This document shows, in pieces, positions 1 to 8,824 of a stretch of 64,000 nt of DNA. A program made the translations under genes and the position numbers. Numbering within the stretch: position 1 is the stretch's first letter; each line of letters begins with the position of its first letter. The notes under the pieces were generated by a model. That model ran no database searches and had not been told where the DNA came from. It saw only the letters and a program-made list of their open reading frames with translations. Origin of the DNA: Bacteroidales bacterium. GTDB taxonomy: Bacteria; Bacteroidota; Bacteroidia; Bacteroidales; UBA932. The stretch spans positions 1-64,000 of the forward strand of contig JAGBHM010000032.1 in the NCBI GenBank assembly GCA_017935505.1. Direction: 5' to 3'.

Positions 1-52
1 GTTAAGTATATACGCTATTACAATAATTATAGAATCAAACTGAGGCTAAATG

Positions 53-80
53 GAAAAAGCCCGGTACAATACCGAGCTTT
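53..80 (-). terminator. Intrinsic terminator after tlpA-like gene
   Basis: On the minus strand a stem of about 10 bp with one mismatch (arms 57-66 and 70-79) closes a 3-nt loop and is followed by five T. It lies about 110 bp past the stop codon of the thioredoxin lipoprotein gene and would end the trkA/ABC-F/tlpA run. Positions 81-187 hold nothing else I can support. Confidence 0.6.
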
Positions 81-187
81 ATTCCAATCTAAGCGAGCCT
101 CTTAATAATGTTAAACCGTCCAACTTTTGGGGGTCACATCAGATCCGGTGCTCTTCTTCGTTTTATAAGGTAATGTCGCCAAATAGA

Positions 188-787
188 CTACTTATTCAGC
201 TCTGCATTTATCAGTTCAACCATGCTGTTGAATTCGGTTTCATCAAACAGGCGGGTGAGCATGATGATTTTGCCTTCGCGATCGAGAATGATATTTCTGG
301 TAACACCGGCACCTTTAGCGCAGTAAAGTTCAAAAGTCTTGCCCTCAAGGTCGAGAGTAAGCGGGTAAGTTACAGGAATGAGATCTGCAAATTTTGCAGT
401 GGTCTCGGCATCCTCCTTAAGGTCAATACCGTAAAGTGCAAACTCCGGATTCTCCTTGAGTTTCAGCCAAATATCTTTCTCAATAAAAGGCATCTCCTTA
501 CGGCAAACACCACACCAGCTTGCTGTAAACTGGAGCATTACAACCTTGCCTTTCAGAGATGAGACAGGAACTTTTGTACCATCGAGAAGATGCAGGTCGA
601 ATTGGGGTACCATATCGCCAACTTTTACAATATAGCCTCTGTCATCAGCTTTTACAGAGTCTGCAGCCTGCTCTGTAGCTTTGGTCTGTTCAGGAATTTT
701 TGCATCCTTTGATTGGCTTTGTCCGCAACTTGCAGCAAAAAAGATCACTGCAGCAGGAAGAATGAGTGCCTTTACTAAATTTTTCAT
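188..787 (-). CDS. TlpA-family thioredoxin-like lipoprotein
   Basis: A 199-residue protein with a lipoprotein signal peptide (hydrophobic stretch, then AASC with the lipidated Cys near residue 21), a charged linker, and a TlpA/AhpC-like thioredoxin domain from about residue 55. The active site is WCGVC, preceded by FTAS as is usual for TlpA/ResA proteins. A cis-proline region (PVTYPL) and an FELYCAKG segment follow. The likely role is thiol-disulfide reduction or oxidative-stress defence at the periplasmic face of a membrane. It is the last gene of the minus-strand run trkA, ABC-F, tlpA, 31 bp after the ABC-F stop. The substrate cannot be told from sequence. Confidence 0.85.
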   Translation of the reverse strand: MKNLVKALILPAAVIFFAASCGQSQSKDAKIPEQTKATEQAADSVKADDRGYIVKVGDMVPQFDLHLLDGTKVPVSSLKGKVVMLQFTASWCGVCRKEMPFIEKDIWLKLKENPEFALYGIDLKEDAETTAKFADLIPVTYPLTLDLEGKTFELYCAKGAGVTRNIILDREGKIIMLTRLFDETEFNSMVELINAELNK

Positions 788-818
788 GATAATATTGGTT
801 TAATGTGTGTGTAATTTA

Positions 819-2723
819 TTATATATCCGACAATTCCAGCCATCTCATCTCCTTCTCATCCAGCAGGGTGATAACTTCACCTATGCGGGTGGATGAGGCG
901 GTAAGCTCCTCTGCAGAGAGTGTGCCCGAAGAGAGAGCCTCTTCCAGAGCAGCCTTCTCCTCATTAAGGGTTTCAAGCTCTTTTTCGAGTTGTTCAAGTT
1001 CCCTCTGCTCTTTATATGATAACTTGCGTTTTTTAGGTGCACCGGCCTCTTGCCGTCCGTTGCCCGAAGCCTTGCCCTGGCCACTCTGTTTTGCCTGTTT
1101 TTCAGCCAGTTCCCTCTCTTTAGCCCTCCTTTCAGCCTCTTTATCCTTCATGTATTGGCGGTATCCCGAGTAACTTCCTACAAAATCCTTTATAATGCCA
1201 TTGCCCTCAAAAATGAAGAGGTGGTCTGCAAGTTTGTCGAGGAAGAACCTGTCGTGCGAAACAATTATGAGAGACCCTGGAAAATCTTTCAAATACTCTT
1301 CCAATACATTGAGAGTGAGGATATCCAAGTCATTCGTAGGCTCGTCGAGAATCAATACATTCGGATTCTTCATCAGCACTGTGAGCAGATAGAGTCTCCT
1401 CTTTTCACCTCCGCTGAGCTTCTCAATCTTTATCCTATGGGTTGGCGGTGGAAATAGGAAATAGTTGAGAAAGGTTGTAACCGGAACATTTTTTCCATCT
1501 GAGAGGGTTACTGTTTCGGCAATCTTCTGCACAGCATCAATAACTGTATCATTTGGGTTGAACTCTATTCCGGATTGGCGGTAGTAGCCGAAAACAACAG
1601 TCTCACCTCTCTCAATCTCTCCCGAAGTGGGTTGCAGATCGCCTGTGAGAAGATTGAGGAATGTGCTCTTGCCGACACCATTCTTGCCAACAATTCCAAT
1701 CTTTTCACCAGGGGCAAACTTGTAGGTAAAGTCATCTATTCCAACCCAGTTGGCGTTATAGCTTTCGCTGCCGGACTTGCTGCTTGTAGGATTCTCCCAA
1801 ACATACCCTACATGTTCACAGTTTATTATCTTCTTTCCTAAACGCGATACTTTTACATTTATATCAATATTCTTTTCTGAAATCCTTTGGGAAGCTCTCT
1901 CTTTCAGATCATAGAAGGCATCAATACGGTATTTGGCCTTGGTCCCGCGGGCGCATGGCATACGGCGCATCCAGTCGAGCTCTGTGCGGAGCAGGTTGCG
2001 GGCCCTGTCGGTTTCAGCCTTGAAATTGTTTATCCTCTCATCCCTCTTCTCCAGAAAATAGGAGTAGTTTCCATTGTATTGGTAGAGATTTCCCTCCCAC
2101 AGCTCAAGAATCTGGTTGCAGATGCGGTCAAGGAAGTAGCGGTCGTGCGTAACCATGAGCAGTGTGCAACGGGTACGGGAGAGCATCTCCTCAAGATATT
2201 CAATTGTCTCCAGGTCGAGATGGTTTGTAGGCTCATCCATTATCAGAAAGTCCGGCTCTGTAATGAGCATGGCTGCAATGGCAACCCTCTTTATCTCTCC
2301 ACCGCTCAATTCGCAGATCTTATTGGAGGTATTTTCCAATTTCAGTCTGTAGAGAATCTCATTTATGCGGTACTCCTCTTCCCATTCCGGAACTTCGGCA
2401 GTGTCGGCAGCCCTTTTGTTGTAACTCTTCTTGTTTTTATCCCGACGGGCTTTCTGAACCACCTCATATATGCTCTCATCAGCAGGAAAGCAGCTCTCCT
2501 GCTCCAGAAAAGAGATTGTAATGTCCTTGAGAAACTTTACCTCACCTCCGCGGTCAGAAGAGTCTTTACCAGCCAAAATGCTCAGCAGTGATGTCTTGCC
2601 TGTACCGTTAGGAGCGATAAGGGCAATCTTGTCACCTTCATTTATATTAAAGCTTATATTGTCGAACAGAACTTTTGTCCCGTATGATTTTGAGATGTTT
2701 TCTACTTGTAGATAGCTTGCCAT
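819..2723 (-). CDS. ABC-F family ATPase, Uup-like
   Basis: A 634-residue protein with two ABC ATPase domains and no membrane segments, the architecture of ABC-F ribosome-associated translation factors. Domain 1 has Walker A APNGTGKTS (residues 37-45), signature LSGGEIKR and Walker B FLIMDEPTNHLD. Domain 2 has GKNGVGKST, LSGGEKRR and VLILDEPTNDLD. The linker between domains is charged and helical. A basic, Lys/Glu-rich C-terminal coiled coil (from about residue 540) is typical of Uup rather than EttA. It probably acts on the ribosome or on branched DNA intermediates. An antibiotic-protection role is possible but not indicated. It starts 4 bp after the trkA stop, so the two genes are probably co-transcribed. 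Confidence 0.88.
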   Translation of the reverse strand: MASYLQVENISKSYGTKVLFDNISFNINEGDKIALIAPNGTGKTSLLSILAGKDSSDRGGEVKFLKDITISFLEQESCFPADESIYEVVQKARRDKNKKSYNKRAADTAEVPEWEEEYRINEILYRLKLENTSNKICELSGGEIKRVAIAAMLITEPDFLIMDEPTNHLDLETIEYLEEMLSRTRCTLLMVTHDRYFLDRICNQILELWEGNLYQYNGNYSYFLEKRDERINNFKAETDRARNLLRTELDWMRRMPCARGTKAKYRIDAFYDLKERASQRISEKNIDINVKVSRLGKKIINCEHVGYVWENPTSSKSGSESYNANWVGIDDFTYKFAPGEKIGIVGKNGVGKSTFLNLLTGDLQPTSGEIERGETVVFGYYRQSGIEFNPNDTVIDAVQKIAETVTLSDGKNVPVTTFLNYFLFPPPTHRIKIEKLSGGEKRRLYLLTVLMKNPNVLILDEPTNDLDILTLNVLEEYLKDFPGSLIIVSHDRFFLDKLADHLFIFEGNGIIKDFVGSYSGYRQYMKDKEAERRAKERELAEKQAKQSGQGKASGNGRQEAGAPKKRKLSYKEQRELEQLEKELETLNEEKAALEEALSSGTLSAEELTASSTRIGEVITLLDEKEMRWLELSDI

Positions 2724-2727
2724 CGGT

Positions 2728-4077
2728 CTATATGAAGAAATTGTTTACTTTGGACAATACTTGAGGCAAGGCAAACACAACAACCCTGTCGTACGGTTTT
2801 ATTATAGTGTGCTCATTTGCAATAAAGCTCTCATTGCCTCTAATTATGCCACCGATAATTGCCTCTTTAGGGAAGTGGAGATCCTCTATAGGGCCTTTGG
2901 TGATGGAGCTGTCCGGGTTTACAATGAACTCTAGTACTTCGGCATCGGAACCGTTCAGACATTTGATAGAACGCACCTTATTGCTCAATGTGAAGCGGAA
3001 TATACGTCCTGCGGTACTGAGTTTCTTATTGATTACCGCATCAACACCCATTCCTTCCGCAAGTTTTATATATTCTATGTTCTCAACCTCTGCAATTGTC
3101 TCAGGAACGCCCATTTTCTTTGCTGCAACACATGCAAGGATATTTGTTTCTGAGCTGCTGGTGACTGCAACAAAGGCATCAAAATCCTTTACATCCTCCT
3201 CAATCAGCAGATCTGTATTACGGCCGTCGCCATTTATAATAATGGTATTGTCAAGTGTTTCAGCAAGATATTCGCACCGTTCTTGTCTCTGTTCAATGAT
3301 CTTTATCTGCTCGACAGAGTCTTCCATTTTATTTACAAGCATTTCGGCAATACGTCCGCCTCCAACTATCATGAGCTTCTTGATATCTATTTCATGCTTG
3401 CCCGAATAGCTCATTGCCTGCTTTACACCCTCTCTTGTACAGATTACAAATACAAGGTCGTTTTCGATGAATTTAGTGTCGCGGGTAGGGATAAGAGTCT
3501 TTCCGTCGCGTGAAATTGCTACCGGTTTGAAAGGAGAATCATTTCCCAGCTTGAGCATGTCATACACATGCTTCTGTATAAGAGGTGCACCATCATCGAG
3601 CCTGAATACAACCATCTGCAGCATTCCACGGCCAAACTCCATGAATTCGGTTGTTCCGGTCTGCTTGAGCAGGTCTGATATCTCATACGATGCAATCTTC
3701 TCAGGGTAAAACAGCAGATCAATGCCGAGCTCCGTAAAGAGAAGCTTGTTCTCGTGTCGCATGTACTCATTGTTGTTGATTCTGGCTGTTACCTTCTTGC
3801 AGCCAAGCTTCTTTGCAAGGAGTGCACTTATCAGATTCACATCCTGCTCCTGGGCAGGACTTACTGCAATGAACAGGTCGGCTTTGGCAACTCCGGCCTG
3901 CTCCAGTACAGAGATTGAAGTGGGATTTCCCAGCACTGTAACCACATCTGCTATTTGCGACAGATTGTTGAGATTGCTCTCTTTTGTATCAATAATGGTG
4001 AGGTCATTGGACTCATTGCTCAACATCTTGGCAAGATGGCTGCCTACCTCACCGGCACCTGCTATGATTATCTTCAT
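2728..4077 (-). CDS. trkA: Trk potassium uptake regulator TrkA
   Basis: A 449-residue cytoplasmic protein with two tandem RCK units, each a Rossmann NAD(H)-binding TrkA_N domain followed by a TrkA_C domain. The first unit opens with the nucleotide-binding loop GAGEVGSHLAKML at residues 7-19, and the second has the related GGGRIAEMLVNKM near residue 240. Length matches full-length TrkA (about 450 residues). It gates the TrkH/TrkG potassium channel in response to nucleotides. No trkH lies in this window. A TAnnTTTG box sits 31-38 bp upstream. The gene heads a run with the ABC-F and TlpA genes, whose functions are not obviously linked to potassium. Confidence 0.92.
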   Translation of the reverse strand: MKIIIAGAGEVGSHLAKMLSNESNDLTIIDTKESNLNNLSQIADVVTVLGNPTSISVLEQAGVAKADLFIAVSPAQEQDVNLISALLAKKLGCKKVTARINNNEYMRHENKLLFTELGIDLLFYPEKIASYEISDLLKQTGTTEFMEFGRGMLQMVVFRLDDGAPLIQKHVYDMLKLGNDSPFKPVAISRDGKTLIPTRDTKFIENDLVFVICTREGVKQAMSYSGKHEIDIKKLMIVGGGRIAEMLVNKMEDSVEQIKIIEQRQERCEYLAETLDNTIIINGDGRNTDLLIEEDVKDFDAFVAVTSSSETNILACVAAKKMGVPETIAEVENIEYIKLAEGMGVDAVINKKLSTAGRIFRFTLSNKVRSIKCLNGSDAEVLEFIVNPDSSITKGPIEDLHFPKEAIIGGIIRGNESFIANEHTIIKPYDRVVVFALPQVLSKVNNFFI

Positions 4078-4107
4078 GTAACCGAAAATTAAAACTCTTA
4101 AGTTCTA

Positions 4108-4115
4108 CAAAAATA
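4108..4115 (-). promoter_or_regulatory. -7 box upstream of trkA
   Basis: The minus strand reads TATTTTTG, a full match to the Bacteroidota -7 consensus TAnnTTTG. No TTTG lies 19-21 nt upstream, so only half of the promoter is supported. Confidence 0.4.
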
Positions 4116-4157
4116 CTCTTTTTTCAGCAAAAAATACATGCTGTGGATAAAACACAA

Positions 4158-4190
4158 GCGGGACAAACAAATTGATATTGTTTATCCCGC
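4158..4190 (-). terminator. Hairpin after the DUF2795 gene
   Basis: A 13-position stem with one mismatch (arms 4158-4170 and 4178-4190) closes a 7-nt loop 34 bp downstream of the DUF2795 stop codon. The T-run that follows on the minus strand is broken (TTGTGTTTTA), so termination is likely but not certain. Confidence 0.55.
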
Positions 4191-4223
4191 CGATATTCAG
4201 ATACTTAATCTAAGTTCAAGCTT

Positions 4224-4445
4224 CTAATACTCATCTTCGTTGAAGAAAAAGTCTTCTTTACTTGGATAATCTGGCCAAATCTCTTCGATGCTGTCGTAGA
4301 TTTCGCCGTCATCCTCAAGGTCATTCAAATTCTCAATTACCTCCAGTGGGGCTCCAGAACGGGTAGCATAGTCGATAAGCTCCTCTTTTGTTGCAGGCCA
4401 TGGTGCATCTTCGAGTTTAGATGCAAGTTCAAGTGTCCAATACAT
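4224..4445 (-). CDS. DUF2795 family small acidic protein
   Basis: A 73-residue, strongly acidic protein without signal peptide or membrane segment. The WPATKEELIDYA motif followed by AP.EVIENLNDL and an acidic tail matches the DUF2795 family, known mostly from Bacteroidota and actinobacteria as small helical proteins of unknown function. It is monocistronic, between hairpins, with its own -7 box about 55 bp upstream. That promoter core is identical over 20 nt to the one before the [FeFe] hydrogenase gene, which hints at shared control. No biochemical function can be assigned. Confidence 0.75.
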   Translation of the reverse strand: MYWTLELASKLEDAPWPATKEELIDYATRSGAPLEVIENLNDLEDDGEIYDSIEEIWPDYPSKEDFFFNEDEY

Positions 4446-4494
4446 AGTAAAAAAATAATAATTAGGTAATTAGTATTACTTGCTTTATTTTAAG

Positions 4495-4514
4495 AGGGCG
4501 CAAATATAGTAAAA
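4495..4514 (-). promoter_or_regulatory. Promoter core of the DUF2795 gene
   Basis: The minus strand contains TATATTTG (4501-4508), a full TAnnTTTG match, followed by GCGCCCT. The whole 20-nt segment recurs exactly at 39283-39302 before the hydrogenase gene. The matching -33 position reads TTAG rather than TTTG. Confidence 0.5.
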
Positions 4515-4552
4515 GTTTCAATACATCCTAATATTAAATTGAATATATGGTA

Positions 4553-5110
4553 TTATGGCAACCAAAATGTCTCATCTATACCATTTTTATGGCAGAAAAA
4601 GCGACCCAATGTAAACAGATAATCAGAAAGTCTGTTGAGATATCTGATTCCTATTTCAAGTTGCGTGCCTGTAATATCTTCATTCTCTTTTTCTTGGATT
4701 ATTGCAAGGGCGTGGCGTTCGGCCCGGCGGCAGACTGTTCTTGCAACATGGCACTCAGAGGCCACTCTCGGATCTCCAGGCAGTATGAATGCTATTTGTG
4801 GAGGCATCTCGCCGGTCATGATATCTATTTCAGACTCAAGCAGAGTAATGTCCTCCTCTGAAATGCCCTTCATCTTCTTTGAGGAGCCGTCGGATGCAAA
4901 ATGGGCAGAAACAAGCATAAGGTCTTTCTGTATTTTGCGGAGCAGCTCCTGCTCGTGCAGAGTGTCGGTATCACAAATTACAACACCAAGATAGGAGATG
5001 AGCTCATCAACATCTCCATATGCTTCTACTCTTGGGTGGTTCTTGGGAACTCTTTTTCCTCCAACAAGTGAGGTTGTCCCTTTGTCTCCTGTTTTTGTGT
5101 AAACTTTCAT
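4553..5110 (-). CDS. PduO-type cob(I)yrinate a,c-diamide adenosyltransferase
   Basis: A 185-residue enzyme that adenosylates cob(I)alamin with ATP to form coenzyme B12. The N-terminal ATP-binding motif KVYTKTGDKGTTSLVGG, the YGDVDELIS segment and the C-terminal RYLNRLSDYLFTLGR motif are diagnostic of the PduO/MMAB family, which works as a trimer. I chose the ATG at 5108-5110 (MKVYTKTG) because the three-codon extension upstream would begin with TTG. The gene follows the ABC ATPase by 5 bp and ends the response-regulator operon. Its product is the cofactor needed by the methylmalonyl-CoA mutase encoded at 54.7-58.7 kb. The symbol cobO would refer to the unrelated CobA-type enzyme, so none is given. 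Confidence 0.92.
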   Translation of the reverse strand: MKVYTKTGDKGTTSLVGGKRVPKNHPRVEAYGDVDELISYLGVVICDTDTLHEQELLRKIQKDLMLVSAHFASDGSSKKMKGISEEDITLLESEIDIMTGEMPPQIAFILPGDPRVASECHVARTVCRRAERHALAIIQEKENEDITGTQLEIGIRYLNRLSDYLFTLGRFFCHKNGIDETFWLP

Positions 5111-5115
5111 ATCTT

Positions 5116-5832
5116 TCAATTATTTATTGTATCACTCTCTATTTTGCCGTCGCGCAGCCGGATAATCCGCTTGGCATACATGGCAATATCCTCTTCATGA
5201 GTAACAACAATAACAGTGTTGCCATTGTTGTGTATCTGTTCAAATAAATTCATTATATCAACAGATGTTTTTGTATCAAGGTTGCCGGTGGGCTCATCTG
5301 CCAATATTATTGACGGGTTGTTTATAAGAGCTCTTGCTATGGCAACCCTTTGTCTTTGTCCGCCCGAAAGTTCTGATGGTCTGTGAGATATGCGCTCTCC
5401 CAAGCCCACAGTTTCCAATGCCTTGCGGGCCTTCTCCTCCCTCTCTTCTTTGGAGAATCCTGCATATATGAGCGGAAGTGCGGTGTTTTCAAGGGCTGTA
5501 TATCTCGGCAGAAGGTTGAATGACTGGAATACAAAACCTATCTCCTTGTTCCTCACTTCTGCCAGCTGTGAATCCTCCATTTTGCTCACATCGGTGCCAT
5601 TGAGTATGTAGCACCCTTCTGTTGGAGTGTCGAGGCATCCCAATATGTTCATCATTGTAGATTTACCGGATCCCGACGGTCCCATTATGGCTACATATTC
5701 ATTCTCCCTTATTACAAGGTCTGCGCCATTGAGGGCATTGACCTGCTGGTTGCCCATCTTGTAGATCTTTTTGAGTCCGCTTATGCGGATAATCTCTCTT
5801 CTTTGTTTGCTTTCCTCCTCCATAATCTCCAT
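5116..5832 (-). CDS. ABC transporter ATP-binding protein, LolD/MacB type
   Basis: A 238-residue single ABC ATPase domain. It has Walker [11 protein letters not shown]-loop region [18 protein letters not shown], signature [15 protein letters not shown] and Walker [13 protein letters not shown]. The [21 protein letters not shown] segment and GNLD are typical of the LolD/MacB/FtsE branch, which powers lipoprotein release or mechanotransmission rather than channel-type import. No permease gene is adjacent, so the partner must be encoded elsewhere. A second in-frame ATG lies three codons into the chosen start and is equally possible. The gene follows mqnB by 20 bp. Confidence 0.85.
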   Translation of the reverse strand: MEIMEEESKQRREIIRISGLKKIYKMGNQQVNALNGADLVIRENEYVAIMGPSGSGKSTMMNILGCLDTPTEGCYILNGTDVSKMEDSQLAEVRNKEIGFVFQSFNLLPRYTALENTALPLIYAGFSKEEREEKARKALETVGLGERISHRPSELSGGQRQRVAIARALINNPSIILADEPTGNLDTKTSVDIMNLFEQIHNNGNTVIVVTHEEDIAMYAKRIIRLRDGKIESDTINN

Positions 5833-5852
5833 CTCCTTATTATAATTATATA

Positions 5853-6563
5853 TTACAACTCTCCCAAAAAGTCGTTCATTGCCCTTCTGAGGCTCTCAAG
5901 TGCAAGTGGGGTGTTCCATTTCTCCCTGTTCCTCTCTCCAACTTCATTAGAAACGGTTCTCAACTCAAAACATGGGATATCCTCAAGAAGACATACATAA
6001 TAGACAGCAGCTCCCTCCATACTCTCTATATGCGGATTGAACTGGTGGCAGAGCTCCTCTGTACGCCCTCTGTTGCCGGTAACTGTCTGAACAGTGACAC
6101 CTGTTGCCTTGCGGTATTTTTCAAGGACTTTCTCCAGCCTCTCCTCCAAAGGCCTCCTGTAGAGAGCTCCTCCTTTGAATGGAAATAGATCGGCATCGAG
6201 AATTTCATACTGGAAGAGTGTCTGGAATCCAAAGTTTGTCTCAAAACCAAGATCTCCAAAATACTCCTTCTCTATAATGGCGGTGCTTCCCATTGGGAAA
6301 AGGGCAGGGGTGCCCGGCTCATCGTTGAACGAATAGCTGCCAGCAATTCCTATGTTGATTACCAGATCATATGGTGTGCCGCTGACTTTTGCTTCGAGAA
6401 CTTTTTTTGTGAGTCTGTAGCAGGTTGATGTAGTTCCGATTCCCGTGAGCATGAACTCCACTTCAATGCCCTTGGATGCCAGTCTGTTTTCATTTATTCT
6501 GAAGGCCTGCTGTGCACAAACCAGCTCCTCCTGTTCTGCTGCTGTAATCAGTATTTTTTTCAT
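5853..6563 (-). CDS. mqnB: Futalosine hydrolase
   Basis: A 236-residue member of the MTAN/nucleoside-phosphorylase fold. The glycine-rich GIGTTST, the NIGIAGSY segment and the base/ribose-binding [12 protein letters not shown] motif, together with the length, fit futalosine hydrolase (MqnB). MqnB splits hypoxanthine from futalosine in the alternative menaquinone pathway. Methylthioadenosine nucleosidase is the nearest alternative, but the N-terminal sequence and the long central insert favour MqnB. No other mqn gene is in the window. It lies between the sensor kinase and the ABC ATPase with gaps of about 20 bp on both sides, consistent with co-transcription. Confidence 0.8.
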   Translation of the reverse strand: MKKILITAAEQEELVCAQQAFRINENRLASKGIEVEFMLTGIGTTSTCYRLTKKVLEAKVSGTPYDLVINIGIAGSYSFNDEPGTPALFPMGSTAIIEKEYFGDLGFETNFGFQTLFQYEILDADLFPFKGGALYRRPLEERLEKVLEKYRKATGVTVQTVTGNRGRTEELCHQFNPHIESMEGAAVYYVCLLEDIPCFELRTVSNEVGERNREKWNTPLALESLRRAMNDFLGEL

Positions 6564-6582
6564 ATTTCTGTCGGGTAAAATG

Positions 6583-7953
6583 TTAAAGTGAATAGAGGTG
6601 GAATTTGAATATTACACCGCCCTCGGGACGGTTGTCTACCGTTACCTCTCCTCTATGGTACAATATTGCATTCTGTACTATGGCCAGACCCAATCCGCAA
6701 CCTCCGGTTTTGCGTGTACGGCCCTCCTCTATCCTGTAGAAACGCTCAAATATGCGTGGCAGATTCTCCGGAGGGATGCCTTTGCCTGTATCAGTATATG
6801 TAAAGTCTATCCTGTAGCCTCCATCTCCCGGTATCTGGTTGATTCCTGCGGAGAGGGTTATTGTTATATTTTTGCCTCCATGCTCTATTGAATTGTCTAT
6901 CAGATTTTTAAATAGAGAATATATTAGAGTGTAACAACCGTTGAGCCTCAAGTTGGTGCTGATGAGCGAAACAAATTCAATATTGTTTGCCTCTATCTTG
7001 TATCCTAGCTCATTGAGTACCTCTTTCAGACATTGCGATATTACCACATCCTCATTTTTGAATGAATCGGATTTTTCATCAAGTTTGTTGAGTGTAGAGA
7101 CATCGCTTATGAGAGATGAGAGCCTCATTGATTGGGAGTATGCCTTTTCTACAAATTTTGAAAATGTCTCCCTTCCCATATCAGGAGAGTTGAGGATGGT
7201 CTCCAGATAGGCTCTTATTGCGGTTACAGGAGTCTTTAGCTCATGTGCAACATTATGACTCATCTGCTCTTTGTATAATTTCGTCTCTTCGTATCTCTGG
7301 TATGTCTCGATAATTCGCTTGCTCACCTCTCCCAGCTCATCATTTGGAAATTTTATTTTGCTGAAATCCCTGTTGGGGCTGTTTACAATATTTATGAACT
7401 GGTTCAGGGCGTTTATGGGCTTGGTAAGCCGTCGGGTTACATAGAAAATAATTACAGCGAGAAGTATGAAGAGGAAGGCAATCAGATAGATATAGCGTTG
7501 CTCACTTCTTACATTGCGTAAAATCTCTTCATCACACTCCAATGCTGTGCGGAGGTAGAAATCGGGATATTTCTTTACATAGAAGAGGAAATGGGCATCT
7601 ATTGTATTTGCTTTCCTCAGCAGAGTGCTTGAACCATATTTTTTTGCAATGTCAAACTCCTCCCTCAGTACCTTCTCTCCAACTTGGTTGATGTTGAAGT
7701 TGTCGTATATGACCGAATAATTAGTGTCAAGAATGGAGACTCTTACTCTTGCCGGCAATGGGATGGAATCGTACGGAGTATTGTTGCAGATTGCCTTGTA
7801 TGCAATATCATTATACATTATGAGCCCTGTCTTCTTGGTCTTGAGGTTGTAGTTGATATCCACATTGTAAGAGAAGACCACAAAGGCCAACGCCATAACC
7901 GAGAGCGCCAGCAGAAAATATAATATAAGGTGGTATTGATACTTTACTTTCAT
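6583..7953 (-). CDS. Membrane sensor histidine kinase
   Basis: A 456-residue two-component sensor. A membrane segment at about residues 9-30 and a second at about 150-172 enclose a periplasmic sensor region of about 120 residues, followed by a HAMP-like linker. The HisKA domain has the phospho-acceptor His in SHNVAHELKTPVTAIRAYLE (near residue 240). The HATPase domain shows N-box NLIDNSIEHG, G1 DTGKGIP and G2 GLGLAIV. It starts 20 bp after its cognate OmpR-type regulator, forming a RprXY/PhoPR-like pair common in Bacteroidales. The signal is unknown. The distal genes mqnB, ABC ATPase and adenosyltransferase appear to be co-transcribed passengers. Confidence 0.9.
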   Translation of the reverse strand: MKVKYQYHLILYFLLALSVMALAFVVFSYNVDINYNLKTKKTGLIMYNDIAYKAICNNTPYDSIPLPARVRVSILDTNYSVIYDNFNINQVGEKVLREEFDIAKKYGSSTLLRKANTIDAHFLFYVKKYPDFYLRTALECDEEILRNVRSEQRYIYLIAFLFILLAVIIFYVTRRLTKPINALNQFINIVNSPNRDFSKIKFPNDELGEVSKRIIETYQRYEETKLYKEQMSHNVAHELKTPVTAIRAYLETILNSPDMGRETFSKFVEKAYSQSMRLSSLISDVSTLNKLDEKSDSFKNEDVVISQCLKEVLNELGYKIEANNIEFVSLISTNLRLNGCYTLIYSLFKNLIDNSIEHGGKNITITLSAGINQIPGDGGYRIDFTYTDTGKGIPPENLPRIFERFYRIEEGRTRKTGGCGLGLAIVQNAILYHRGEVTVDNRPEGGVIFKFHLYSL

Positions 7954-7973
7954 GAACTTTACCTATTGGACAG

Positions 7974-8720
7974 TTAATGTTGAGGTTGGAAACAGTATCC
8001 GTATCCGGATCTGTTTATTATCATGTTGCCGTACTCCCCAAGTTTTTTGCGGAGTCTGGCAATATGCACATCAACGGTTCTGTCCAGCACATAACTTTCG
8101 TTCTTCCACACATATTTCAGTATATCTTCGCGTGAATATATCTTATTCGGATTTTGTGTAAGGAGTATCAGTATCTCATTCTCCTTTTTTGTTAGAATCA
8201 CCTCAGTGCCACCGATATATACTCTTTTGTCGTTATAGTCGACAGTGAGCTTGCCTATGATATATTTGTCGGCCAATTCGTTTCTGCGTTCTCTTCCGGT
8301 ATTGGCACCTTCTGAATCGGCACTGTTGTCATTTGAAAGATAACATCTCTGCAATACTGCTCTGATTCTGGCTATAACCTCTTTCACTGAAAAAGGCTTT
8401 GGTATGTAATCATCACCTCCTTTCTCAAACCCGTTGAGGATATCTCCCTCTGTATCAAGGGCCGACAAAAATATAATAGGGATATTGCTGTTGTACTCCT
8501 CCCTGAGCAGTTGGGCCATCTTCAGACCACTTATTCCATCCATCATTATATCAAGCAGTATAAGATGGAACCCATCCCTTAGTTTGAAAAGTGCCTCTTC
8601 TGCATTCGCGGCAGTCTCTACTGTGTATCCGGCAGCAGTGAGATTGTAATGGAGGATTTCACAGATATCTTCCTCGTCATCTACAACCAGAATTTTGTAT
8701 TTGGTGAGATCTTTTTCCAT
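7974..8720 (-). CDS. OmpR-family response regulator
   Basis: A 248-residue regulator with an N-terminal receiver domain and a C-terminal winged-helix DNA-binding domain. Receiver residues are visible: acidic pair VDDEED, phospho-acceptor Asp in LLDIMMDG, conserved Ser in FLSALD and Lys in PKPFS. The C-terminal half has LTKKENEILILL and RTVDVHIARLRKKLG, the transactivation-loop and recognition-helix region of OmpR/PhoB proteins. A linker of about 25 residues joins the domains. It is the first gene of the run ending in the adenosyltransferase, divergent from folE across a gap of about 100 bp that holds a -7 box in each direction. Confidence 0.93.
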   Translation of the reverse strand: MEKDLTKYKILVVDDEEDICEILHYNLTAAGYTVETAANAEEALFKLRDGFHLILLDIMMDGISGLKMAQLLREEYNSNIPIIFLSALDTEGDILNGFEKGGDDYIPKPFSVKEVIARIRAVLQRCYLSNDNSADSEGANTGRERRNELADKYIIGKLTVDYNDKRVYIGGTEVILTKKENEILILLTQNPNKIYSREDILKYVWKNESYVLDRTVDVHIARLRKKLGEYGNMIINRSGYGYCFQPQH

Positions 8721-8770
8721 ATAGATTGTCTATTTTCCAGAAATATGTTGTCGTAAAGTATATGGTCTTA

Positions 8771-8778
8771 CAAAAATA
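8771..8778 (-). promoter_or_regulatory. -7 box of the response-regulator operon
   Basis: The minus strand reads TATTTTTG, matching TAnnTTTG, 50 bp upstream of the regulator start. No canonical -33 TTTG is found at the expected spacing. Confidence 0.4.
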
Positions 8779-8800
8779 GCATAATAATTTAAATTCTTTA

Positions 8801-8808
8801 TACCTTTG
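8801..8808 (+). promoter_or_regulatory. -7 box of folE
   Basis: TACCTTTG matches TAnnTTTG and lies 16 bp before the folE ATG, implying a very short leader with AAAGAGAGG ahead of the start. The divergent regulator box is 22 bp away. Confidence 0.45.
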
Positions 8809-8824
8809 CATAAAAAGAGAGGTT

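Noticed and set aside
50..562. Plus-strand open frame of 170 codons at the left edge
   Set aside because: It is antisense to the thioredoxin lipoprotein gene, whose signal peptide and active site are convincing, and its own translation shows no recognisable features.
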